Positions 36,758-45,700 of a stretch of DNA of 64,000 nucleotides are shown in pieces. The stretch's first letter is position 1. Every line of letters begins with the position of its first letter. Where the stretch lies: contig CBFHLR010000004.1 of NCBI GenBank assembly GCA_965656715.1, positions 1 to 64,000 on the forward strand. Reading direction: 5' to 3'. The notes beneath the pieces were generated by a model. It was given only the letters and a program-made list of their open reading frames with translations, did no database searches and was not told the origin of the DNA. This stretch comes from Coraliomargarita sp965656715. GTDB taxonomy: Bacteria > Verrucomicrobiota > Verrucomicrobiia > Opitutales > Coraliomargaritaceae. The translations under genes were made by a program, and so were the position numbers.

Positions 36758-37512
36758 GGGAAGAAGGCGCTGGTGGTTTGTTGGTAGTTTCGATAAGCCT
36801 CACCACGACGCTTCAAGGAGGAGCGTTCGGCATAGGGAATACCGGTGAGATAGCGTAAGAAGCAATATATCGCAGCAGGTCCAAGTAAACTTACCCACCA
36901 ATTCACAGATCCCCAGGCAAAGGCCACAAACGACCACCAGAAGATCCATTCAAAGAAGTAATTCGGGTGTCGAGAATAACGCCAGAGTCCTTCACGACAG
37001 ACTTTACCGGAATTCTCAGAGCGTGCCCGAAAGGCTGCCAATTGCCGGTCAGCCAGAGTTTCTCCCAGCAACGAGATCAAGGCAATGCTCAGTGCGATCC
37101 AGTCACTCAGCTGCCAGAGTTCAGATGTATTCATTGCTGCAGCTCCAAACGGGATCAAAAACAAAGCGATAAATACGATTTGAACCCAAAAGAGCCCGAG
37201 GAAATTACGTCCGGACTGCTCGCCCCAGTGCTTGGCCAATGCTTGATAGCGTGGATCCTCATGTCCACGAAGCACACGATCGCGAAGCAGGTGTAGTGTT
37301 AGCCGAAAGGACCACAGGCCCAACACAATGCAGACTAACCACGAGCGCTCAGTCACGCCCTCTGATCTCAGAACATACATCAGCCCTGCAATACCGAGCC
37401 CAGCCGTCCAAATCAAATCGACAATCGCCATGAGCTGCAGTCGACGCGCAATCAAATAGGCGCCTGTTGCCAGCCCAAAGCCGACTATAAAAAATGGCAG
37501 CCAGAAATCCAT
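36730..37512 (-). CDS. DUF1295 / steroid 5-alpha reductase-like membrane protein
   Basis: 260 residues with about six membrane helices and the C-terminal motif GLWRYSRHPNYFFEWIFWW followed by GIPYAERSSLKRRGEAYRNYQQTT, characteristic of DUF1295 proteins, relatives of steroid reductases and isoprenylcysteine methyltransferases. Members next to CFAS genes belong to photo-oxidative stress regulons in Rhodobacter-like bacteria. It probably acts on the same acyl chains. It starts 5 bp after the desaturase stop. Confidence 0.88.
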   Translation of the reverse strand: MDFWLPFFIVGFGLATGAYLIARRLQLMAIVDLIWTAGLGIAGLMYVLRSEGVTERSWLVCIVLGLWSFRLTLHLLRDRVLRGHEDPRYQALAKHWGEQSGRNFLGLFWVQIVFIALFLIPFGAAAMNTSELWQLSDWIALSIALISLLGETLADRQLAAFRARSENSGKVCREGLWRYSRHPNYFFEWIFWWSFVAFAWGSVNWWVSLLGPAAIYCFLRYLTGIPYAERSSLKRRGEAYRNYQQTTSAFFPWIPHKPRP

Positions 37513-37517
37513 AACTC

Positions 37518-38603
37518 CTAGGTCTCCGCGACCATCCCACTCTCAGCCTCTTCATAGATACTGTGCGGGTAAACCTTCAGGTCCCAAACCAAACCAAGTT
37601 TTTCCAAGACCCGTAACATGTAGTAAGTGATATCCAACTCCCACCAATACATGCCCTGACGCGCCGAAAGCGGCCAGCGGTGGTGATTATTATGCCAACC
37701 CTCACCAAATGTGAGCAACGCGACCCACCAGCTGTTGCGGCTCTCATCGTCGGTGACGAAACGCTTGCGACCCACAATGTGAGTCACCGAGTTCACACAG
37801 AAAGTGACGTGATAGACCAAAATGGTGCTTAAGAAGAAGCCCCACATGACTAATTGCATGCCGCTGGTTCCAAGAGCCGGAAATGCGGCATTCAAGCCCG
37901 CACCAATCACATACAAGAGTCCGATCAATGAAAGCACCGGTAACACATGAAAGCGGTCCACAAAGCGCAATTCGCTATACTTGCTGAGATCTTTGATGCG
38001 GTCGTATTTGATCTCACTGTGCGCCTTGCACATGACCCAGCCAATGTGCGCCCAGAACGCATCTTTAATCACGGGTGAATGGATATCCGGCTCCTTGTCG
38101 GAATGCTGATGNNNNNNNNNNNNNNNNNNNNNNNNNNNNNNNNNNNNNNNNNNNNNNNNNNNNNNNNNNNNNNNNNNNNNNNNNNNNNNNNNNNNNNNNN
38201 NNNNNNNNNTGACCCAGCCAATGTGCGCCCAGAACGCATCTTTAATCACGGGTGAATGGATATCCGGCTCCTTGTCGGAATGCTGATGGTGATGGCGATG
38301 ATTCGCCGCCCACCACATTGGTCCGAGCTGCGCCGAGGATGTGCCGACCCATGCGAGCACAAATTGAAAGGCACGACTGGTTTTAAACGCACGATGCGAA
38401 AAGTAGCGATGAAAACCTGCAGTCAGCGCAAAGACCCGAATCGCATAGGTCAGCAGCAAAGTGCCCACCGCTACCCAACTAAAGCCGGTAAAGAAGGCAC
38501 CAATACAGGCCAAATGCATGATAACAACCGGTGAGGACGCCATGAGCAGGCGGTTATCTTCGTCCTGCAGCCCGTGCTTAAATATATCGTAGAGTGTTTT
38601 CAT
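37518..38603 (-). CDS. Acyl-lipid / acyl-CoA desaturase (delta-9-like)
   Basis: A membrane di-iron desaturase with the three histidine boxes HRYFSH, HRHHHQHSD and GEGWHNNHHRWP. It introduces the cis double bond on which the neighbouring cyclopropane synthases act. The nominal 361 residues fall to 302 when the 98 Ns and one copy of the repeated 79 bp are removed, restoring the usual length and the single second His box. First gene of the desaturase-DUF1295-cfa operon. Confidence 0.9.
   Translation of the reverse strand: MKTLYDIFKHGLQDEDNRLLMASSPVVIMHLACIGAFFTGFSWVAVGTLLLTYAIRVFALTAGFHRYFSHRAFKTSRAFQFVLAWVGTSSAQLGPMWWAANHRHHHQHSDKEPDIHSPVIKDAFWAHIGWVXXXXXXXXXXXXXXXXXXXXXXXXXXXXXXXXXHQHSDKEPDIHSPVIKDAFWAHIGWVMCKAHSEIKYDRIKDLSKYSELRFVDRFHVLPVLSLIGLLYVIGAGLNAAFPALGTSGMQLVMWGFFLSTILVYHVTFCVNSVTHIVGRKRFVTDDESRNSWWVALLTFGEGWHNNHHRWPLSARQGMYWWELDITYYMLRVLEKLGLVWDLKVYPHSIYEEAESGMVAET
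38112..38209. other. Assembly gap (98 N) with duplicated 79-bp flanks
   Basis: 38033-38111 is identical to 38210-38288. As with the gap at 15824, overlapping contig ends were scaffolded without joining; removal keeps the frame. Confidence 0.9.
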
Positions 38604-38710
38604 TAGCAGATGTAGAGAAAACGAGCCCTATGCCCAAACCTTACGGGCGAACTAGCTTTCTTTTCTGACTAATAAGCGTAAGTCGGCCCACAGTCAAACG
38701 ATGCATATGA

Positions 38711-39181
38711 ATGCCTGAAGTGCACCAACTCTATTACGATCAAGTCGTTCCCACCACACTCGGCGAAGCATGGAATTTCATCAGCCGCCCAGAGAACCTC
38801 AACCGGATCACTCCACCCGACCTAGATTTCGAAATCGTCTCAGATCTGCCGGATGCGATGAGCAATGGACTCATCATCGAATATCGGATCGGCATTCCCT
38901 TTCTCGGTAAGCAGCGCTGGCTGACCGAAATCAAACACATCCGCGAGCAACACAGCTTTGTGGACGAACAGCGCATCGGCCCCTATCAGCTGTGGTATCA
39001 TTACCATGAAATCACCGAAGTCGACGGCGGCATCCGCTTTATCGACCGCGTGCACTACGCCCTGCCCTTCGGGCCATTCGGCGCACTCGCGCACAGCATC
39101 TATGTCAAAAAACAGCTGCGCCACATTTTCGGATATCGTGAAACGGCGTTCAAAGACGTCTTTGGTTCATCGCAATCGTGA
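38711..39181 (+). CDS. SRPBCC (START-like) ligand-binding protein
   Basis: 156 residues with the SRPBCC pattern: AWNFISRPENLNRITPPDLDFEIV at the start, a curved sheet segment (GIPFLGKQRWLTEIKHI) and RFIDRVHYALPFGPFG before the C-terminal helix. These proteins bind hydrophobic molecules in a deep cavity. It is divergent from the desaturase operon and accompanies CFAS/DUF1365 sets elsewhere, so it may carry or hold the modified acyl product. Confidence 0.82.
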   Translation: MPEVHQLYYDQVVPTTLGEAWNFISRPENLNRITPPDLDFEIVSDLPDAMSNGLIIEYRIGIPFLGKQRWLTEIKHIREQHSFVDEQRIGPYQLWYHYHEITEVDGGIRFIDRVHYALPFGPFGALAHSIYVKKQLRHIFGYRETAFKDVFGSSQS

Positions 39182-39258
39182 TCTAGGTCGATTCAGGAGA
39201 CAACGATTTCGATAAGGATTCCGATTTGAAGGTCTAATATCGGGAACAATTCTAAGCG

Positions 39259-39287
39259 TTGACATGCGCAAATCACTCCGCATAAAT
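39259..39287 (+). promoter_or_regulatory. Sigma-70-type promoter candidate upstream of rho
   Basis: TTGACA (39259-39264) and ATAAAT (39282-39287) with a 17-bp spacer, about 290 bp (including the gap) before rho. The rest of 39182-39575 holds a half copy of the ATCGAAATC repeat (39205-39230) and the N gap, and otherwise nothing I can recognise. A long leader before rho would fit autoregulation. Confidence 0.55.
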
Positions 39288-39436
39288 CATGTGCATCGTA
39301 ACTGATGCAGGTAAGCAAAGGCGCTTACAGACGCACAAATTCAGGAATTTGGCCTCACGCACAGTGCGATCGCATACCGCGCCGATAGCATATTCGGCAC
39401 CCTTTTTGCGGCAAAGGAATCATTCCGCTTGCCCAG

Positions 39437-39534
39437 NNNNNNNNNNNNNNNNNNNNNNNNNNNNNNNNNNNNNNNNNNNNNNNNNNNNNNNNNNNNNNNN
39501 NNNNNNNNNNNNNNNNNNNNNNNNNNNNNNNNNN
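39437..39534. other. Assembly gap (98 N)
   Basis: A gap in the rho leader region. Its true size cannot be judged because the flanks are non-coding. Confidence 0.8.
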
Positions 39535-39575
39535 GTTTGAATCACTAGTGCCACTCGGCACGCATATACGCTCCG

Positions 39576-40712
39576 ATGAGTCAGGAAGAAAAGCCCAAGG
39601 ACAACGAAGTTGAAGTATCCGGCATTCTGGAAATCCTCCAGAATAAGACCGGCCAATTGATCGACCCCAGCCGCAATGGTAAAACCAAGCCGGACGATCC
39701 CTTTGTGCCGCGCGAACTCATTAAGCGTTTCAAGCTCAAGCAAGGCAGCTTTATCGAAGCCAAGGCTCAGCACAACCCGCGCCACCCAAATGCCAAAGTG
39801 CGCTTCATCGATAAGGTCGATGGCCTCACCATGGAAGAGCGCAAGGGCCGCTACAGTTTCCAGCAAATGGTTTCCATCGCACCGGATGAACAGCTCATCC
39901 TCGAAGCCAAAGACGCGCGCCTCACGACCCGCGTCATGGATCTTTTCTGCCCCATCGGTAAGGGCACCCGTGGTTTGATCGTCGCGCCACCGCGCACGGG
40001 TAAGACTACCCTACTCCACGATATCGCACACGGCATCTCTGAAAACTACAAGGACGACTGCCACCTAATCGTGCTGCTCGTGGACGAACGCCCTGAAGAA
40101 GTCACTGATTTCAAGCGCAGCGTCGACGCCGAGATTTACGCTTCCTCCAACGACGAAGAAATCACCAGCCACATTCGCGTCGCCGAGCTCGCCATCGAGC
40201 GTGCAAAGCGCCTCGTCGAAGCTGGCAAGGACGTAGTCTTCCTCCTCGACTCAATCACCCGCCTGTCCCGCGCCTACAACTCGGCCTCTGGCAAGGGCGG
40301 CCGCACCATGACTGGCGGTCTAGACATCCGCGCCCTCGAAAAGCCGCGCCAACTGTTCTCCGCAGCCCGTAACTGTGAAGAAGGCGGCAGCTTGACGATC
40401 ATCGCCACCGTGCTGATCGAAACCGGCAGTAAGATGGACGAACTGATTTTCCAGGAATTCAAGGGCACGGGTAACATGGAAATGGTGCTCGACCGCAAGG
40501 CTGCCGAGCTGCGCCTCTGGCCTGCAGTCAACTTGAATGCCTCCGGCACCCGCCGCGAGGAGCTACTGCTCTCCGGCAAGCGCCTTGAAGCCTCCCAATT
40601 CCTGCGTCGCGCACTTGCGGGCCAGAAGATCGAAGACGCCGCAGAGGCCATGATCGACCGCATCAGCATGACCAAGACCAACGTGGAGTTCCTGAAGCTG
40701 TTAGACCGCTAA
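39576..40712 (+). CDS. rho: Transcription termination factor Rho
   Basis: 378 residues, a compact Rho without the long N-terminal insertion seen in some phyla. N-terminal RNA-binding cold-shock-like domain (SGILEILQNKTGQLIDPSRN, RYSFQQMVSIAPDEQL), Walker A APPRTGKTTLL, Walker B VVFLLDSITRLSRAYN, the Q loop region SGKGGRTMTGGLD and the R loop near LIETGSKMDELIFQEFKGTGNMEM. It is a hexameric RNA helicase that terminates transcription. It is convergent with a small wHTH gene, overlapping by 4 bp at the 3' ends. Confidence 0.97.
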   Translation: MSQEEKPKDNEVEVSGILEILQNKTGQLIDPSRNGKTKPDDPFVPRELIKRFKLKQGSFIEAKAQHNPRHPNAKVRFIDKVDGLTMEERKGRYSFQQMVSIAPDEQLILEAKDARLTTRVMDLFCPIGKGTRGLIVAPPRTGKTTLLHDIAHGISENYKDDCHLIVLLVDERPEEVTDFKRSVDAEIYASSNDEEITSHIRVAELAIERAKRLVEAGKDVVFLLDSITRLSRAYNSASGKGGRTMTGGLDIRALEKPRQLFSAARNCEEGGSLTIIATVLIETGSKMDELIFQEFKGTGNMEMVLDRKAAELRLWPAVNLNASGTRREELLLSGKRLEASQFLRRALAGQKIEDAAEAMIDRISMTKTNVEFLKLLDR

Positions 40713-41005
40713 ATCTGTTCCGGTTTCGGCACTACTACATCCAGCAAGTCGCCAATCGCTCGATGCGCCTCGAGCTCATGGCGCAAGCGAATTGTATCGT
40801 GGATATGGTAGTGATTCTGGCGTCCAACCCTCTCACGTGAGAGATAGCCAGCTTCCTCTAATTCAGCAACAATTCGCTGCACCGCTCGTTCGGTAATCCC
40901 CACAGATAGCGCGACCTCACGCAGAGGCTGCTCGGGGTTGCGAGCTAAGCAAATCAGCACATGAGCATGATTAGTAAAAAACGTCCACTGGTGGGCTGAT
41001 GTCAT
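40709..41005 (-). CDS. Winged-helix (MarR/ArsR-type) regulator
   Basis: 98 residues: a single winged-helix domain, HAHVLICLARNPEQPLREVALSVGITERAVQRIVAELEEAGYLSRE, then a short C-terminal helix. The size suggests a dimeric DNA-binding regulator with little effector region. It has no Cys pair typical of ArsR metal sites. It is oriented like the metal ABC operon but lies downstream of it, 165 bp away, and its 3' end overlaps rho. Confidence 0.75.
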   Translation of the reverse strand: MTSAHQWTFFTNHAHVLICLARNPEQPLREVALSVGITERAVQRIVAELEEAGYLSRERVGRQNHYHIHDTIRLRHELEAHRAIGDLLDVVVPKPEQI

Positions 41006-41170
41006 TCGGAATGTGCTACAAGCAATTCAGCTCTAAATCAATTCACGAATTCACATCAATAAAAGACCTTGCGGAAGAAGACGCATCTAATTCCACCTAT
41101 CCTCAACTACAAGGATCCTCCGCCCCCCGCTAGAGGAGGTCTTTGTTTCGCACTTAAATGCCTGATCCCC

Positions 41171-42118
41171 TTATTGGTTTAGTGAATCCGTTATCTCATC
41201 GTCACCTGTGTCCACCTGATGAAACCGCTTGGTTAGAATACCGTAACGTGGAGCAAAAAACATCACCAACGCAAATATTAGTCCAGCGACCACAGCCATC
41301 ATGCCAGAACTCGAGGTGCTCTCAAAACCAAACCAGCTAGGAACAATCAGCGCACTGACATGGCCCAACCCTGCTGATAATATCGCAAACACCGCACTGA
41401 TCAAGACCATCAACCCCAGCCGATCCGTCAATAGGTGAGCCGCAGCCGCAGGCACAATCAACATCGCAATCACAATGATGCTCCCGACCGCCTCAAAGGC
41501 AGCGACGGTCGTAATCGCCACTAAAGTCATTAACAGATAGTGCATCACATCAGCATCAAAGCCGAGTGTCGTTGCCAGTTCCGGGTCAAAGGAGGAGATA
41601 CGCAGCTCTTTGAATAAAGCCACAATGAAGCCAAGGTTCAGAGCCAACACACTGGCCAATACTAAAGCCGCGCGTGGCACCTCTAACTCCCAGCCAAACA
41701 ACACAGGGCGCCAGACAACATCAAGAGGCGTCAGTTCAATGGCACCATACAAAACACATCCTGGATCCAGGTCCACGTGATCTGCAGCCTGCACGATCAA
41801 CAACAGCCCAGCCGCAAACAACGTTGTAAACACAATCCCCATTGAAGCACCACGGTCGACATTACCCAAGCGGCTTACCCACTGTGTGAACACCGCAGTC
41901 AAAACGCCCACCACTGCAGCCCCAATAAACATCGTCAAACTCGCTCGTGCATGCGTGATTAAGAATGCGATCGCCAGCCCCGGAAGCACTGCATGGCTAA
42001 TCGCATCGCCCATCATACTCATCTTTCGCAAAACGAGAAAGTTCCCCAACAAAGCACAGGAAACCGCCGCAAGCACCCCAACGACTACAATCCAAGTATC
42101 AATGCTATACCATTCCAT
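41171..42118 (-). CDS. Mn/Zn/Fe ABC transporter permease 2
   Basis: 315 residues from the ATG at 42118 (a GTG lies one codon upstream). An ABC-3 family permease with about eight helices; typical blocks are CALLGNFLVLRKMSMMGDAISHAVLPGLAIAFL and AFEAVGSIIVIAMLIVPAAAAHLL. It works with the ATPase and the binding protein upstream to import divalent metal. Its start is adjacent to the stop of the fused permease gene. Confidence 0.92.
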   Translation of the reverse strand: MEWYSIDTWIVVVGVLAAVSCALLGNFLVLRKMSMMGDAISHAVLPGLAIAFLITHARASLTMFIGAAVVGVLTAVFTQWVSRLGNVDRGASMGIVFTTLFAAGLLLIVQAADHVDLDPGCVLYGAIELTPLDVVWRPVLFGWELEVPRAALVLASVLALNLGFIVALFKELRISSFDPELATTLGFDADVMHYLLMTLVAITTVAAFEAVGSIIVIAMLIVPAAAAHLLTDRLGLMVLISAVFAILSAGLGHVSALIVPSWFGFESTSSSGMMAVVAGLIFALVMFFAPRYGILTKRFHQVDTGDDEITDSLNQ

Positions 42119-42121
42119 CAC

Positions 42122-43474
42122 TTAGTCTCCGGGTTGAATTGGGTGTGGACTTGCTGGCACGACATGTCCTCCCACGGTTCGCAATTTCAGAAGCTTAGTT
42201 TCCAGCTCCGTCACCATGTTCTCTCCAAGCACGTGCTCTACAGCATCCGCATCACGATCGACACGACTAGTCGCGACATCCGCATACTCAATGAGATACA
42301 ACTCCCATAAACGGTGATTTCGTGTCACTTGTGCCGCGGCCTCCAAACCAGCCTCAGTTAACACAATCTGATCGTCTTTTGTGCGCTCCTCAATCAATCC
42401 ATCCTGATAAGCTTGATGAATGTATCGGCGTAACTGCTGGTCACTCCATGTTCTGCGACCGCGCACCTGACGAAAGGCAACCGCGCGAATGCGTATGCTT
42501 TCGACCACATCGCCATCGGCTTCCAAGATTTCATAAAGTGCCCGCAACAAATGCTGGCGTCCGATACGACGTTTTAGACGATGCTGACGCAGCCAGCGCA
42601 CCAGCACTCCACGTTCGGCACCAAACAACATACTGAACAGAAAAACAGACGCAGCAACGAGCACGATCAACGCGCCCGCTGGCAAGCGAGGGGCCAAGGC
42701 ACTCAAACTCGCTCCGAACCAGCCACTCAAGGCACCGATGACAGCTGAAAGCAACAACATGCGGTCCAGACGCTCAGTCCAGAATCGTGCTGCTGCAGCC
42801 GGTGTGATCAAAAAGGCAATGATCAGAATCAGCCCGACCGCTTGCAGTCCCGCAACAGTTACCGCAGTCACCAGAGCGAGTAGCAATACGTCCAACCACT
42901 TAACTGGCCAGCCCTGCGCCGCCGCATATGCTTCATCAAAGCAGAGCAGGCGAAACTCCTTAAAAAGTAATATCGACAAGATCAGAGCGGACCCCGTCAC
43001 CCAGGCTAACAATTGAAAATCGCCCATCACCATCGATGCCGTTTTTCCGTATATGAAGGATTCGAGCCCAGCAGCACTACCCTGCGGCATCGTCTGCACA
43101 AAGCCCAGCACGGCGACACCCGCACCAAAAAACACACTCAACACAATCCCCATCGCAGCATCATCTTTGATACGTGTCTGACTACGGATGAAGAGCACCA
43201 CCATACAGCCGAGCACCCCAGTAATCGTAGCTCCGGTCATTAGGACAGGGAGTGACTTACCGTCCCCTCCAAGCATCACTAATACAATAAATGCAATTCC
43301 GATCCCCGGAAGTGTCGCGTGAGACAAGGTATCCCCCATCAACGAACGCTTTCGCAATAATAGAAAGCCTCCTAACAAGCCGCTCGCACAACCAAGCAAT
43401 ATGGTGCACACCACGACCAAACGCGTGTTATAATCGCGCAGTAGCAATACATTAATGATTTCCGCGAGTTCCAT
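42122..43474 (-). CDS. Metal ABC permease fused to a DtxR/MntR-type sensor
   Basis: 450 residues. Residues about 1-285 are an ABC-3 permease (GLLGGFLLLRKRSLMGDTLSHATLPGIGIAF, AVGLILIIAFLITPAAAARFWT). After a basic linker (RWLRQHRLKRRIGRQH) comes a winged helix (305-375) and a DtxR dimerisation/metal domain with TRNHRLWELYLIEYADV and DAVEHVLGENM, which keep the His-x3-Glu and Glu-His pattern of the metal sites. The fusion suggests metal-dependent control of uptake at the membrane, or a membrane-tethered regulator. Second permease of the transporter operon. Confidence 0.88.
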   Translation of the reverse strand: MELAEIINVLLLRDYNTRLVVVCTILLGCASGLLGGFLLLRKRSLMGDTLSHATLPGIGIAFIVLVMLGGDGKSLPVLMTGATITGVLGCMVVLFIRSQTRIKDDAAMGIVLSVFFGAGVAVLGFVQTMPQGSAAGLESFIYGKTASMVMGDFQLLAWVTGSALILSILLFKEFRLLCFDEAYAAAQGWPVKWLDVLLLALVTAVTVAGLQAVGLILIIAFLITPAAAARFWTERLDRMLLLSAVIGALSGWFGASLSALAPRLPAGALIVLVAASVFLFSMLFGAERGVLVRWLRQHRLKRRIGRQHLLRALYEILEADGDVVESIRIRAVAFRQVRGRRTWSDQQLRRYIHQAYQDGLIEERTKDDQIVLTEAGLEAAAQVTRNHRLWELYLIEYADVATSRVDRDADAVEHVLGENMVTELETKLLKLRTVGGHVVPASPHPIQPGD

Positions 43475-43501
43475 CTGACTAACGACAATCTAGCAAACCT
43501 G

Positions 43502-44311
43502 CTATTGATTGCGTATCAACTCCTCTGCGGCCTCGCTAAGCAGACTCAGCTTGCCACCGTATGTTTTCTGCAGGTTTTCTTTGGTAAAGACATCCTTCGT
43601 TGGCCCGCTCGCCACGACGCGCATATTAAGCAACACCGTCCAGTCAAAATACTGCGGCACAGTCGCCAAATCATGATGCACAACGAGACAAGTCTTACCA
43701 CGTCGTTGTAGTTCCTTCAACAACTCGACGATTGCCCTCTCCGTCGCGGCATCCACCGCCGCAAAGGGCTCATCCATAAAATAGATGTCTGCATCCTGGA
43801 CCAGCGCCCTTGCCAAGAAAGTGCGCTGCTGCTGCCCGCCCGAAAGCTGACTGATCTGACGATGCGCATAGTCCGCGAGTCCGACCCGTTCGAGCGCTTG
43901 CATCGCCAGCGCCTTCGAGCGTTTGTTTACGCGACGAAACCAGCCGAGTTTACCGTAAGTCCCCATCGCCACCACATCGAGCGCACTCACAGGAAAGTCC
44001 CAATCGACACTCTCCCGTTGTGGGACATAGCCCACCCGCTTGCGCTCTTTGCCATACAGTTGGCCATAGACGAGCACCTCACCGGAGGAGCGTGGAATCA
44101 AATCCAAACATGCTTTTAGCAGAGTGCTCTTCCCAGCCCCATTCGGACCCACAATACTCACAAGCTTACCTTGTGGAATCGACAGATCAATATCCCAAAC
44201 TACCGGCTTGCGATGATACGCCACGGTCAAGTCACGCACCACCAAAGGTAAGTCCCCTGAGTGCGACTCAGACTGCACATGGTTGAGCTCACTTTTGGAT
44301 ATAGCATTCAT
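43502..44311 (-). CDS. Mn/Zn/Fe ABC transporter ATP-binding protein
   Basis: 269 residues with Walker A GPNGAGKST, signature LSGGQQQRTFLARAL, Walker B DIYFMDEPFAAVD and switch His VVHHDL. It powers the two permeases that follow. A 20-residue N-terminal extension precedes the conserved start at LPLVVRDLTVAYHRKP. It follows the binding-protein gene by 58 bp. Confidence 0.94.
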   Translation of the reverse strand: MNAISKSELNHVQSESHSGDLPLVVRDLTVAYHRKPVVWDIDLSIPQGKLVSIVGPNGAGKSTLLKACLDLIPRSSGEVLVYGQLYGKERKRVGYVPQRESVDWDFPVSALDVVAMGTYGKLGWFRRVNKRSKALAMQALERVGLADYAHRQISQLSGGQQQRTFLARALVQDADIYFMDEPFAAVDAATERAIVELLKELQRRGKTCLVVHHDLATVPQYFDWTVLLNMRVVASGPTKDVFTKENLQKTYGGKLSLLSEAAEELIRNQ

Positions 44312-44369
44312 GCAAGATTCTTAATCAAATTTCGATGATTAGGATGATAACTCAGATTACGATCCAGAA

Positions 44370-45350
44370 TTACTCTATACGAAAGCCTTCCGCTACGCCT
44401 CCAAGCGCCCTCGCGATGGTCGTCACGTTGTGATCAATCATGCCGATATAGGTGCCTTCATAGGTGCCGGGCTCCCCCATGGCATCAGAAAAGAGTTCGC
44501 CACCGATCTCCACCTGATGTCCACGCGCCTTTGCTCCTTCGACTAGTGCTCTCACATTTTTATCAGCTACTGAGCTTTCGACAAACACCGCAGGAATCTT
44601 TCGCTCCACGATGAAATCGACCAGCTCTTCTAAGTCACGCACGCCCGCTTCAGATTCAGTGCTCAGCCCCTGAATCCCCTTCACCTCGATGCCATAAGCC
44701 CGCCCAAGATAACGGAAGGCATCGTGTGCGGTGACCAGCACACGCTGACTTTCCGGAATAGTGGCCAACACGCGTTTGGCGTAAGCGTCGAGTTCCTTCA
44801 GCTCATTGATATACACTGCGCCATTTGCCAGATAGTCTGCTGTGCGATCCGGGTCATATTCTAAGAGGGTCTCCGTGATAATCGGCACAGCCTGCAACCA
44901 GCCTGCAACATCCATCCAAACATGAGGATCCGTATGGCCCGAACCATCCTCCTTGTTCATCAAATAATCCGGGCTTATTAAAATCAGCTCGGTGACCGCC
45001 TTCACCGGTTTACCCCTACGCGCGACAGCCTCCAGAACATCCGTCATTTTCCCCTCAAGCAGCAGGCCATTGTAAAAGACAACATTGGCATTACTCAACT
45101 TTACCACATCACCGCGCGTCGGCTTATAGAGATGCGGGTCCACGCCCTCACCGATAATGCCTTCAACTGCGGCGTAGTCACCGACGATGTTGCGCACAAC
45201 ATCGGTAATCATCCCCACGGTGCAGACAACTTTGTAGCCTCCCTCCTCCGGTGAGACAGAACTGCTTACCGATTCAGATGGCTTGCAGCCGAACTGTAGC
45301 ACAGAAATGAGCAGCGCAGAAAAGAACACCATTGGTTTACCAAACTTCAT
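44370..45350 (-). CDS. Metal ABC transporter substrate-binding lipoprotein (ZnuA/MntA type)
   Basis: 326 residues from the ATG at 45350, chosen because it gives a clean lipoprotein signal (FFSALLISVLQFGC; in-frame upstream Met at 45377 lies in the operator region). Cluster A-I binding protein: metal-ligand blocks DPHLYKP, HTDPHVWMD, VTAHDAFRYLGRAYGI and VESSVADKN. There is no long His-rich loop, which favours Mn or Fe over Zn, but this is not decisive. First gene of the operon, under the palindromes at 45351-45404. Confidence 0.9.
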   Translation of the reverse strand: MKFGKPMVFFSALLISVLQFGCKPSESVSSSVSPEEGGYKVVCTVGMITDVVRNIVGDYAAVEGIIGEGVDPHLYKPTRGDVVKLSNANVVFYNGLLLEGKMTDVLEAVARRGKPVKAVTELILISPDYLMNKEDGSGHTDPHVWMDVAGWLQAVPIITETLLEYDPDRTADYLANGAVYINELKELDAYAKRVLATIPESQRVLVTAHDAFRYLGRAYGIEVKGIQGLSTESEAGVRDLEELVDFIVERKIPAVFVESSVADKNVRALVEGAKARGHQVEIGGELFSDAMGEPGTYEGTYIGMIDHNVTTIARALGGVAEGFRIE

Positions 45351-45404
45351 ACTTTGACAAATCAAAGTCGCCCGCATTCAAAATGTCAAGCTTGGCAAAT
45401 TGAA
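45351..45404 (-). promoter_or_regulatory. Two palindromes, likely metal-responsive operators
   Basis: ACTTTGA-CAAA-TCAAAGT (45351-45368) is a perfect 7-bp inverted repeat. A second, 28-bp imperfect palindrome (45377-45404, half-site TTCAAnnTGnCAAG centred on AAGCTT) follows. Both lie directly upstream of the binding-protein start and have the size and position of DtxR/MntR-family operators, fitting the DtxR-like domain encoded in the same operon. The remaining region to 45700 holds only a small CTATTC/GAATAG inverted repeat (45637-45655) and no gene. Confidence 0.5.
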
Positions 45405-45700
45405 GACTTCGCAAGCGGCTCACGAAGCAACTTCACGATGATATTGCGGAACTAATGTAAATCCAGCTTCACCTTATAATAAGCAACAGTGTGCTCCGCA
45501 CTCGTCTGTATCACCATAATGACACTATGAATCCCTGTCCCGTCGTGCACACATGCAAATCCGTCAACGACGAAACATCGAGGGAAACACCCTAAAAATT
45601 AGTAAATCGCCTAAAAACACGCCCATCCAACTTGAACTATTCATATCTTGAATAGCAGTCATTCGCACGACACTAACCATATCAAATCAAAGTCACTCCT

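Noticed and set aside
42122..43474. Permease and DtxR domain as two genes with a sequencing error between them
   Set aside because: The frame is open and continuous with a basic linker and no stop or start signal between the parts, so a true fusion is preferred.
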